Shown: one piece after another, positions 1-4,852 of the stretch
Numbering within the stretch: the stretch's first letter is position 1
Layout of the letters: every line of letters begins with the position of its first letter
DNA from: an uncultured Pseudomonadota bacterium
GTDB lineage: Bacteria > Myxococcota_A > Polyangia > HGW-17
Reading direction: 5' to 3'
NCBI GenBank assembly: GCA_938004375.1
Contig: CALKWH010000381.1
Coordinates: 1-7,424 of the forward strand
Length of the DNA: 7,424 nt
Translations under genes and position numbers: made by a program
Notes under the pieces: generated by a model
Told to the model about the DNA's origin: nothing
The model's database searches: none
Seen by the model: only the letters and a program-made list of their open reading frames with translations

Positions 1-50
1 TACGAGTTCGTATTCGGTGACTGGAGTTCAGACGTTTGCTCTTCCGATCT
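1..50. other. Illumina P7/index/Read 2 adapter, not genomic
   Basis: Bases 17-50 match the TruSeq Read 2 adapter ending in GCTCTTCCGATCT, with one mismatch (T for G at 36). Bases 1-6 match the end of the P7 arm. Bases 9-16 fill the place of an 8-nt index, with one mismatch to the usual AT at 7-8. The genomic insert begins at 51. Translation of this stretch gives the typical false N-terminus MLFRS in front of the first gene fragment. Adapter recognition is from memory of the standard oligonucleotide. Confidence 0.97.
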
Positions 51-530
51 CTGGACCGCCACGAGGGGCGCTACGGCCTCGCCTGCACCTTCGACTTCCC
101 GGCCGAGGGGAGCTACCCGTTCCATACCGCGCTAACGGTGGATTACATGGGCACCCTGGGCACGACCGGGAGCACCGCCGGCACGACCACGCTGACCGTC
201 CAGGGGACGGTCGACACCGACGGTGACGGCCTGCCGCAGTGCCATCCCTGTGCCGAGTACGGCTGGCCGGGTTATGCCGACTGCGGCATCCTGGATGACC
301 CCGTCTACCCGCCGTACGACGACGGTCCACCCCAGGGAGACCTGCCGCCGGTCGACCCGACCGATCCGCCCCCGCCGGACTCCTGCGCGTGCACGGCCGG
401 CGCCCGCTCCTCCCACGGCGCTCTGTCGCCGGGCCTACTCTGGCTTCTTCCGCTGGCGCTCTGGAGACTGGCCCGCCGGCGGCGGTCTGGCCCTATGACG
501 CGGGTGCAATGGCGAGCGGGACGGGCATAA
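51..530 (+). CDS. C-terminal part of a secreted protein with MYXO-CTERM-like anchor
   Basis: This is a 5'-truncated gene: the frame is open from the first genomic base and the Met at 36 belongs to the adapter. The visible 159 residues show a Thr/Gly-rich beta-type segment (about 22-55) and a DTDGDG acidic loop of calcium-binding style (55-60). Four cysteines follow within residues 64-113 around the LPQCHPC stretch, then a Pro/Asp-rich linker (83-110). The C-terminus is a Cys motif (CAC at 112-114), a hydrophobic segment (about 124-140, rich in Leu/Trp) and an RRRR cluster. Cys, one membrane helix and an Arg cluster make up a MYXO-CTERM-type sorting signal, so the mature protein is probably exported and anchored at the cell surface. 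The 14 residues after RRRR are longer than usual and lie next to a probable sequence junction, so the native stop may differ. The catalytic or binding role is not recognisable. Confidence 0.75.
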   Translation: MDRHEGRYGLACTFDFPAEGSYPFHTALTVDYMGTLGTTGSTAGTTTLTVQGTVDTDGDGLPQCHPCAEYGWPGYADCGILDDPVYPPYDDGPPQGDLPPVDPTDPPPPDSCACTAGARSSHGALSPGLLWLLPLALWRLARRRRSGPMTRVQWRAGRA

Positions 531-848
531 ATACTACGACAATGTCGACACCGGCCCGGTGGAGGACGACATCGCCTTATCGAGAAAATTCCGTACTTTG
601 GTGCGGTCACCCCACCGATCTACTCGGTCGCGCAGTACTTCTGGGATCCAACCAACGGGATCATCCGTAAGATCAGCGGTGAGCAGAAGGATTACGGCGA
701 TCCCTATCTGATGCACGGACAGGCGGAGCCCCGCTTCCTCGTCTACAGTTCGATGGTCCAATGGGACTCCTACTGCCTCGCCTACAAAGACGTGATCGCC
801 GCGGGCATCCTCGACGAGTCCGGCCACCTGCTCCCCGAACCCCAGTAG
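499..848 (+). pseudogene. 3' fragment of an unknown gene, frameshifted near 577-582
   Basis: Two adjoining frames read as protein. The first (499-576) contains DGHKYYDNVDTGPVEDDIA. The second continues from GAG at 582 with EKIPYFGAVTPPIYSVAQYF and ends at TAG 846-848 with LLPEPQ. A single missing base (or two extra bases) between 577 and 582 would join them into one product of about 115 residues. There is no start codon or ribosome binding site at the 5' side, and the frame is closed by TGA at 496-498 inside the previous gene, so the 5' part is missing. The C-terminal 88 residues are rich in Tyr, Pro and acidic residues, with no signal, membrane helix or motif I can name. Base composition is less GC-rich than the first gene. 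It runs convergently towards the PIN gene with a 34-nt gap and no obvious terminator. The frameshift could be real decay or a sequence error. Confidence 0.6.
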
Positions 849-882
849 AAAAGCCCCTTTGAACCGACCCTGCTCCCATTCA

Positions 883-1362
883 TCAGAAGACCACCCCGGA
901 TGAAGTCAGGAAGTCCCTGAACGACCTGCAGGGAACCTGCACTTCAGGCAAGTTGCACACCCTGGGGATCTTGGAGTTTGCCGGAATCAATGGAGGACTG
1001 AATTGCACGCCTTCGTCACTGATCAACTCGACTTGATGAACCTTGGCGGTGGCGATGCAGATCAGGTCATTCTCGTCGACTCCCTTTTTGCTGTACTTGT
1101 CGCCGACGATCCCCAGCAGTCCCTTGATATGCATGGCTTCTTGCAGGATCTCTTCGCTGACCTCCAGGTGGCGGCAGTCATGCTCCGCGAGCCAGCGCGC
1201 GCACTCGGCAGCTTTGTGCTTCACTTCCTCCACGTTCGCTTCGGACAAGACCAACTCGTGGTTCGCCACCAGCCTCGCAATCCAATCCCACACTCGTGGA
1301 AACTGCTGGATGGGATACATGTCCCAGGCGGTCAGAATCGAGGAGGCGTCAATGAGCCGCAC
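883..1362 (-). CDS. DUF4411-type PIN-like protein, probable ribonuclease toxin partner
   Basis: The product is 159 aa, full length for the family. It opens with MRLIDASSILTAWDMYP, the N-terminal strand of DUF4411 proteins, which have a PIN-like nuclease fold. Acidic residues at the positions expected for a PIN active site are visible: D5, E45/E46, the D96-E97-N98-D99 cluster before LICIATA, and D116-E117 after ELIS. PIN proteins are Mg/Mn-dependent RNases and often the toxins of type II modules; activity here is inferred. The start is GTG (1360-1362), chosen because the reading begins exactly with the family N-terminus and has a GGAG seven bases upstream (1370-1373 on this strand). The gene overlaps the end of the HTH-metallopeptidase gene by 14 nt, so the two are co-transcribed and likely translationally coupled. 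No transmembrane segment or signal peptide is present, so it is cytoplasmic. It appears intact. Confidence 0.85.
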   Translation of the reverse strand: MRLIDASSILTAWDMYPIQQFPRVWDWIARLVANHELVLSEANVEEVKHKAAECARWLAEHDCRHLEVSEEILQEAMHIKGLLGIVGDKYSKKGVDENDLICIATAKVHQVELISDEGVQFSPPLIPANSKIPRVCNLPEVQVPCRSFRDFLTSSGVVF

Positions 1363-2509
1363 AATCGCGCTCCAGCCGGTGCAGATCGGTCAACTTCAGG
1401 CCATCGAGGTAGGTGCTGGTCCGGGCCAGGGACAGGAGGCCCGCGTTCTTCGCGTCGAGCATCGTACGCACGAAGGGCTGACCGAACAGGCTCAATGGCT
1501 CCCGGTACCGATAGGCTCGATTGCCACCATGTTTCGGTGGGCTCACGGGGAGGCTCTGACGCCAGTTCCGGTACTCTCCATAGAGCGCGCTGGACAGGCG
1601 TCCAGCGTCCATCAAACGTCGAAGGATGACCTCCGAACTGACTCCCCAGGCCCGTCGCTGCGGCGCGAGCCAATCGTCGAAGAGAGCGACTTTCGCCGGC
1701 CGCCGTTCATCTTGGATGGACTCCAGAAAGACCTCCGGCACCAGCACCTGCCCGGCGAACGTGTTGGCTTCCCGCTCCTGTCGGTCCGACGACTCGGCGC
1801 TCTCCGACTCCGCCTCGAGGTCGATCGAGGAGCGGCGGTGCAGCAGCAGATGCCCCAGTTCGTGCATGAGCGTGAAGACCTGCAGGGTCTCCGGGAACCG
1901 GCTCCGCACCACGATCACCGGACACAGGGGTTCGTATAGCGAAAAGCCCAGCACGGGGCTCGTCGAGGGCATGTGCCAACGACCGTGATGGCCATGCAAC
2001 CGAAACACGAGGATGCCTCTGGACTCGACGGCTGCCCGGTACGTGTTGAAGTCACCCTTCTCCGTCAACCCAAGCCACGTCCGGACCCGGGCCGCGTCCT
2101 GGGCCGGACCCAACCCCGCCAACTCAGGCGGCTCGAAGGCCCGGCTGCCGTCCCCATCCAGCTCTTCGAGCGTCGCGACGTACGCCGCCCGCTGGTCTTC
2201 CACCGCTTCGATTACACGACGAAGCTCCGGCGACAGGTCAACGCCCCTGTTGGCCAAGGTGCGAAACTGGGGCGTATGGACCGTCTCCTCCGCCACAGGG
2301 GTCGGCTCGAGGAAGAAGAGCACCCCGCGCCCGAAATAGGTGGCCAGCTTTTTCAACTGCCCAAACGTCAGGCCGCCCTGCCCGGCGCTGACCTGCTCCC
2401 AGGTCGACCGACCGATGCCGAGTTGTTCGGCCACCTGTTCTCCGGCGACCTGGAAATCCTGGCAGCACCATTCGATTCGTCGCGGGTTGATCGAGTGTAT
2501 CCGTTCCAT
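1349..2509 (-). CDS. XRE-type HTH / ImmA-IrrE family metallopeptidase
   Basis: The product is 386 aa from the chosen ATG at 2507-2509. Residues about 14-66 form an XRE-type helix-turn-helix (VAEQLGIGRSTWEQ, then LTFGQLKKLATYFGRGVLFF). Residues about 140-290 are the ImmA/IrrE (COG2856) zinc-peptidase domain: HELGH at 216-220 supplies the two His ligands and catalytic Glu, and EREANTFAGQVLVP (from 245) the downstream Glu. A helical tail of about 95 residues follows. Family members act as DNA-binding regulators or antitoxins, some cleaving a partner repressor. With a co-encoded PIN protein this one is probably the regulator/antitoxin half. The frame stays open to 2854, but the start at 2509 is preferred because members I know of begin MERIHSINP and a TATAAT box lies inside the extension. 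A start at 2602 or 2605 (MMNRRIAKRRR) is the alternative. All key residues are present. Confidence 0.88.
   Translation of the reverse strand: MERIHSINPRRIEWCCQDFQVAGEQVAEQLGIGRSTWEQVSAGQGGLTFGQLKKLATYFGRGVLFFLEPTPVAEETVHTPQFRTLANRGVDLSPELRRVIEAVEDQRAAYVATLEELDGDGSRAFEPPELAGLGPAQDAARVRTWLGLTEKGDFNTYRAAVESRGILVFRLHGHHGRWHMPSTSPVLGFSLYEPLCPVIVVRSRFPETLQVFTLMHELGHLLLHRRSSIDLEAESESAESSDRQEREANTFAGQVLVPEVFLESIQDERRPAKVALFDDWLAPQRRAWGVSSEVILRRLMDAGRLSSALYGEYRNWRQSLPVSPPKHGGNRAYRYREPLSLFGQPFVRTMLDAKNAGLLSLARTSTYLDGLKLTDLHRLERDCAAH
1370..1373 (-). promoter_or_regulatory. Ribosome binding site deciding the GTG start of the PIN gene
   Basis: GGAG lies seven bases before the GTG at 1362-1360, inside the last codons of the HTH-metallopeptidase gene. 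It supports internal re-initiation and the 14-nt overlap of the two genes. Confidence 0.6.
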
Positions 2510-2510
2510 G

Positions 2511-2547
2511 TCGTCGACGATTATAGGCCCTGATCCTGCACCGGCAA
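2511..2547 (-). promoter_or_regulatory. Promoter of the HTH-metallopeptidase/PIN operon
   Basis: A perfect -10 hexamer TATAAT (2520-2525) is preceded after 16 bases by TTGCCG (2542-2547, four of six matches to TTGACA). Transcription would start at about 2511-2514, only a few bases before the ATG at 2509. This implies a leaderless or nearly leaderless mRNA, consistent with the absence of a Shine-Dalgarno before that ATG. Promoter call is from consensus matching only. Confidence 0.6.
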
Positions 2548-2569
2548 GGGAGAAATTCAGGTCCTGATC
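2511..2569. promoter_or_regulatory. Candidate operator sites around the operon promoter
   Basis: A perfect 10-bp palindrome TCGTCGACGA (2511-2520) lies between the -10 box and the ATG and touches the predicted transcription start. A direct repeat GGYCCTGATC occurs at 2526-2535 (between -10 and -35) and 2560-2569 (upstream of -35), start to start 34 bp; the second copy overlaps the inverted repeat TCAGG-T-CCTGA (2557-2567). This placement is what autoregulation by the XRE domain of the first gene would need. Binding is inferred, and palindromes of this size can occur by chance. Confidence 0.4.
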
Positions 2570-2605
2570 AACTCGGCGTCTTTTCGCGATCCGGCGATTC
2601 ATCAT

Positions 2606-3001
2606 GCGTCCATTATCGTTCCCCCCAGCCACCGGTTGCACGAATTGTCGTGAACTTTTCGGCCGCACCTTCGGTGAACTGTCCCAGATCGGCGCGCGCA
2701 CCGCCCCCCTCCCGCCCGCGACGCGGGCGCACGCCCATCCCCGCATCGCGGGGAGACAGACCAGCGAAGGCATGGAGACTCCCCGACGGGGTGCGACATG
2801 CCTGGTGAAGCGGAAAGCGCCCATTTGTACCCATTGCGGAAAGCCCCCGTTCACCCCCGCCGACCCCCGCCACGGACATTTTTTTCTATCCCTTCATCCC
2901 CGCCCCCGCCCGCGCGAAATACGCCAATCATTTCAACGCCTCCCCCGCCGTATCACCCCCGCGCCCACACCCGTCGTTAAAAAATGGCTTTATTTTCCCC
3001 G
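2606..3001. other. Gene-free stretch with short hairpins and C-rich tracts
   Basis: No open frame here has a convincing start, ribosome binding site or family resemblance. Three compact inverted repeats are visible: GCCCGCG-A-CGCGGGC (2714-2728), CCCCGC-ATC-GCGGGG (2739-2753) and CCCCG-A-CGGGG (2781-2791). From 2844 the + strand is strongly C-rich. CCCCC occurs three times at exactly 10-base spacing (2844, 2854, 2864). The minus strand at 2890-2911 has four G-runs with loops of 1, 1 and 5, a canonical G-quadruplex pattern. A role as 5' boundary of the operon to the left is possible but unproven. Confidence 0.5.
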
Positions 3002-3033
3002 TTGACATTAACGGCCATTGTCACAATCATGAT
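3002..3033 (+). promoter_or_regulatory. Promoter-like site with overlapping dyads
   Basis: A perfect -35 TTGACA (3002-3007) is followed after 17 bases by AATCAT (3025-3030, four of six matches to TATAAT). An inverted repeat TGACA-N11-TGTCA (3003-3007/3019-3023) covers the -35 side, and the 8-bp palindrome ATCATGAT (3026-3033) covers the -10. It would drive the ORFs from 3070 rightward. Confidence 0.45.
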
Positions 3034-3069
3034 CGCGTCGAGTTCGCGTCCCTCTCTCCAAGGCCCGGT

Positions 3070-3267
3070 GTGCTGCCCATGCCGACTCCCAAGTGCCCGT
3101 TCTCGCCCGCCGACGCCCTGCCCGTCGGCCTCCCCCTCAACCCCGCCGAACTGCCACTAAAGAAGGAAGGCTCCGCGAAGGTCTTCGACCGGATGCACCA
3201 GATGTGCGCGGGGTTGATCGGGGAGGTGGGCGCGGAGAGGCGGAGAGGGGAAATGGTGAGGGAGTGA
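3070..3267 (+). CDS. Possible small protein of 65 aa, or N-terminal gene fragment
   Basis: The frame starts at GTG 3070 (AAGG six bases upstream) or ATG 3079, about 35 bases downstream of the promoter-like site. The sequence PTPKCPFSPADALPVGLPLN, continuing to FDRMHQMCAGLIGEVG, reads like real protein with an amphipathic helix near residues 38-52, but I recognise no family. The last dozen residues (ERRRGEMVRE) come from a purine-rich stretch that may be a junction. The stop TGA (3265-3267) overlaps the ATG of the SIR2-like fragment by one base (TGATG), a typical coupling arrangement. It could instead be the 5' end of a gene interrupted here. Reality is uncertain. Confidence 0.35.
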   Translation: MLPMPTPKCPFSPADALPVGLPLNPAELPLKKEGSAKVFDRMHQMCAGLIGEVGAERRRGEMVRE

Positions 3268-3440
3268 TGCGGGTAGTATCGGTTTCGGATGAAATTAACC
3301 AAATTTCAAGTGGTAAACCTCATCTGGTGATACTTGGAGCGGGCGCGAGTTTGGCAGCTCTTCCTGAAGGAGATTATTCTGGGCAGCGATTGCCACTCAT
3401 GAATAATTTCATTGAGACTCTTGAACTAGAGTCTCCACGT
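3267..3440 (+). pseudogene. N-terminal fragment of a SIR2-like (Rossmann-fold) protein
   Basis: The start is ATG 3267 with GGGAG close upstream. The first 55 residues contain PHLVILGAGASLAALPEGD, then GQRLPLMNNFIETL. GAGAS (24-28) is the glycine-rich nucleotide-binding loop at the start of SIR2-like domains. LPLMNNFIETL matches my memory of uncharacterised SIR2-like proteins of defense loci, which bind or hydrolyse NAD. Full-length relatives are several hundred residues, so the catalytic Asn/Asp-containing part is missing. After about residue 55 the protein no longer resembles the family, although the frame stays open to 3851, antisense to the type ISP remnant. The fragment is clearly more AT-rich than its surroundings, a sign of horizontal origin. 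The family assignment rests on the N-terminal motif only. Confidence 0.5.
3414..3435. repeat. 8-bp perfect inverted repeat at the SIR2-like breakpoint
   Basis: GAGACTCT (3414-3421) and AGAGTCTC (3428-3435) are perfect complements around a 6-base loop. The hairpin lies where the SIR2-like protein loses family resemblance, so it may mark a rearrangement point. No T-run follows, so it is not a typical terminator. Confidence 0.55.
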
Positions 3441-3497
3441 GAATACAAACAGGATACCGGATGCTCAACGAAAATTCAATTCCGGAAAAAGACATCT

Positions 3498-3956
3498 TCA
3501 AATATCCAACCCCGGGAGCCCATTCACTATCTTCATAGTTTCCAAACTAACCGTGATGACGCAGCAGAAGAGGTCGAGGGGGTAGCGGGGGTCGTGCATG
3601 GTTTCGAGGGCCCAGGCGTTTTTCGGGAAGCGCATTTTCTCGACGCGGTAGAACTGCTCGGGGGTCAGGGCGTTCTGGTGGCCGGTGATGGTCACCGGGT
3701 ACGGGTCGACGGTCTCGTAGTTGATGTGCAGGTCGGCCAAGCGCCGGCCGGCGCGGGAGAAGGCCCAGAAGTCGGCCGCGGATTTGACGCAGGGGATGCG
3801 CGGCAGTTCCTTCGAGAGATTATCCGCATAGCGGGCGCGGTAGTCCGGTGAGTGCAGCAGCCCGTAGACGTAGTAGAAGATGCCCTCCTTGGAGAGGGAT
3901 TCGCCCGGGTAGGCGGCCTGGAAGTGCGCGAGGCCGGCGTCGGTGATGGCGTCGCG
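3498..3956 (-). pseudogene. C-terminal remnant of a type ISP (COG4889-like) restriction-modification enzyme
   Basis: Reading leftward from about 3956 the frame gives DAITDAGLAHFQAAYP, then SKEGIFYYVYGLLHSPDYR, then ADNLSKELPRIP, FWAFSRAGRRLADLHINYE and VTVSLETMKIVNGLP before TGA (3498-3500). These are hallmark segments of the C-terminal target-recognition region of type ISP enzymes, which are single polypeptides of nuclease, helicase, adenine methyltransferase and specificity domains, typically well over 1,000 residues. Only about 150 residues survive. All catalytic domains are missing: upstream of 3956 the frame enters a G-rich repeat and then sequence with no resemblance to the family. Relatives as I remember them carry an extra stretch between VEKMRF and the PRYPLDL segment, so an internal deletion is also likely. 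It faces the SIR2-like fragment convergently. Both families belong to defense islands. Confidence 0.75.
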
Positions 3957-3961
3957 CCGGC

Positions 3962-3990
3962 GGGGGAATGGGGATTGGGGAATGGGGAAT
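3962..3990. repeat. G-rich GGGGAATGGGGATT-type repeat at a gene breakpoint
   Basis: Units of GGGGAATG and GGGGATT alternate for 29 bases. The 13-mer GGGGGAATGGGGA at 3962-3974 occurs identically at 6392-6404. On the minus strand the tract translates as a PIPQSPFP-type low-complexity peptide directly in front of the type ISP remnant. It marks the end of recognisable type ISP sequence. The + strand has G-quadruplex potential. Confidence 0.65.
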
Positions 3991-4527
3991 GCCGCGTTGA
4001 CAGGGGCGCGGATCTTCAAGGCCAACCAGAAGCGCGCCGAACTGAACCAGTGGAACGCGCTGGCAGGCAAGATCGCCGAGGCGTGCGGGGCGGGGCCGTT
4101 GTGGGACACCCTGACGCCGCAGGAGCGCCATCTGTACGAACAGGTGCGGGTCGGGCCGCCCGTCGTGCGGCGGAACCCGGCTGCGGGCATCCCGGCGCGG
4201 GTCTACGACAAGCTGGACGTGGCCCTGCAAAGGGTGCTCGAGCGCGGTCGCCGGAAGCCTTGGGGCCGACCGATTCATGAAGGCGACGCAGGAAAACTCG
4301 GGGGGACGCGCAAGCAGGGGGACGCGCAAGCAGGGAGACGCGCAAGCAGAGCTTGCGACCGTCTTCGGTCGCCAGACCGGTCCCCGGTCTGCAGCACTCC
4401 TTGGACGCGGGCGGTTACGCCTGGGGGGCGGCGGGCTTCTTCGCCTTGGCCTGGGTGGGGCGCAGGGCCCGGTACATCTCGAGGCGCTCGGGATTGGTGG
4501 CGAAGGCCAGCTCGGCCGCGCCGATGA
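3982..4527 (+). CDS. Unknown protein, partial or frame-damaged
   Basis: Residues encoded by about 3997-4260 read like genuine protein: IFKANQKRAELNQWNALAG, then LWDTLTPQERHLYEQVR, then NPAAGIPARVYDKLDVAL. These look mostly helical; I recognise no family. The start is uncertain: ATG 3982 falls inside the G-rich repeat, and the frame is open further upstream, so a missing 5' end is possible. Beyond about 4260 the sequence becomes Arg/Gly/Pro-rich and passes through the 16-bp tandem repeats, ending at a stop that overlaps the 3' end of the opposite-strand gene. The native C-terminus was therefore probably near 4260-4280 and lost by a frameshift; a TGA at 4278-4280 lies in a neighbouring frame. 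It is convergent with the hypothetical gene at 4415-4783. Confidence 0.4.
   Translation: MGNAALTGARIFKANQKRAELNQWNALAGKIAEACGAGPLWDTLTPQERHLYEQVRVGPPVVRRNPAAGIPARVYDKLDVALQRVLERGRRKPWGRPIHEGDAGKLGGTRKQGDAQAGRRASRACDRLRSPDRSPVCSTPWTRAVTPGGRRASSPWPGWGAGPGTSRGARDWWRRPARPRR
4302..4349. repeat. Three tandem 16-bp repeats
   Basis: The unit GGGGACGCGCAAGCAG occurs at 4302-4317 and 4318-4333 identically and at 4334-4349 with one change (GGAG). It lies between two convergent genes. The last unit forms part of a hairpin with the following sequence. Confidence 0.85.
4341..4391. terminator. Cluster of three overlapping or adjacent hairpins between convergent genes
   Basis: Three perfect stems follow each other: CGCAAGC-AGA-GCTTGCG (4341-4357), GCGACCG-TCTT-CGGTCGC (4355-4372) and CAGACCGG-TCC-CCGGTCTG (4373-4391). 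The first two share bases 4355-4357 and would compete. They lie 24 nt past the stop of the minus-strand gene at 4415 and after the probable end of the plus-strand gene, so a bidirectional terminator is plausible. There is no T-run on either side, so rho-independent termination is not demonstrated. Confidence 0.45.
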
Positions 4528-4783
4528 TGGCGGCCATGGCCGTGACCAGGCGCTTGTGGGCCTCGTTGCGGGCCTTGGTCTGGTCTTTCGAGGTGGTCTT
4601 CTGATGCTCCTGGTCCGTGTCGGTCGCGGCCAGCCGGCCGCGCAGCGCGGTGATGCGCTCGATGTCCGTCGGCAGCACGCCCGCGCGGCGCAGCTCGTCG
4701 GTGTGCTCCTGGTAGCACTTGACCACTGAATCCGCAGTGTCGGACACCGACTTCACGGACTTCACGTTGATGGCCTTGCCCAC
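4415..4783 (-). CDS. Hypothetical helical protein, probably 5'-truncated
   Basis: From GTG 4783 the product is 122 aa. It begins MGKAINVKSVKSVSDTADSV, contains GVLPTDIERITALRGRLAA and AHKRLVTAMAAIIGAAELAF, and ends with an Ala/Lys/Pro tail. It looks all-helical, soluble and without signal peptide; I recognise no family. An AAGG five bases before the GTG could serve as ribosome binding site. However, the same frame continues upstream for 23 more codons with protein-like sequence (LLFNGCKDKRLAPEILAKVG) back to the TAG of the sigma factor gene. The true N-terminus is therefore probably longer and missing, and the gene would be joined to the sigma gene at about 4850. If functional it could be co-transcribed with the sigma gene. 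Confidence 0.5.
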   Translation of the reverse strand: MGKAINVKSVKSVSDTADSVVKCYQEHTDELRRAGVLPTDIERITALRGRLAATDTDQEHQKTTSKDQTKARNEAHKRLVTAMAAIIGAAELAFATNPERLEMYRALRPTQAKAKKPAAPQA

Positions 4784-4852
4784 GCCGACCTTGGCGAGGA
4801 TCTCCGGGGCCAGCCGCTTGTCCTTGCAGCCGTTGAAAAGCAGGGAACCCGG

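Noticed and set aside
849..882. Terminator between the convergent genes ending at 848 and 883
   Set aside because: Only a weak AAAG-CCCC-TTT dyad is visible, too short to support.
2510..2854. 115-codon N-terminal extension of the HTH-metallopeptidase frame up to 2854
   Set aside because: The extension has no family resemblance, covers a gene-free hairpin region and contains the TATAAT box. MERIHSINP at 2509 fits the family start.
2796..3005. Plus-strand reading with a CTHCGKPPF zinc-ribbon-like motif
   Set aside because: Only one Cys pair, no start with a ribosome binding site, and the rest is Pro/Arg low complexity from the C-rich tract.
3820..4345. Minus-strand frames of 109-169 aa over the unknown plus-strand ORF and tandem repeats
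   Set aside because: Compositionally biased (Arg/Pro/Ala), with no continuation of the type ISP homology and no ribosome binding site.
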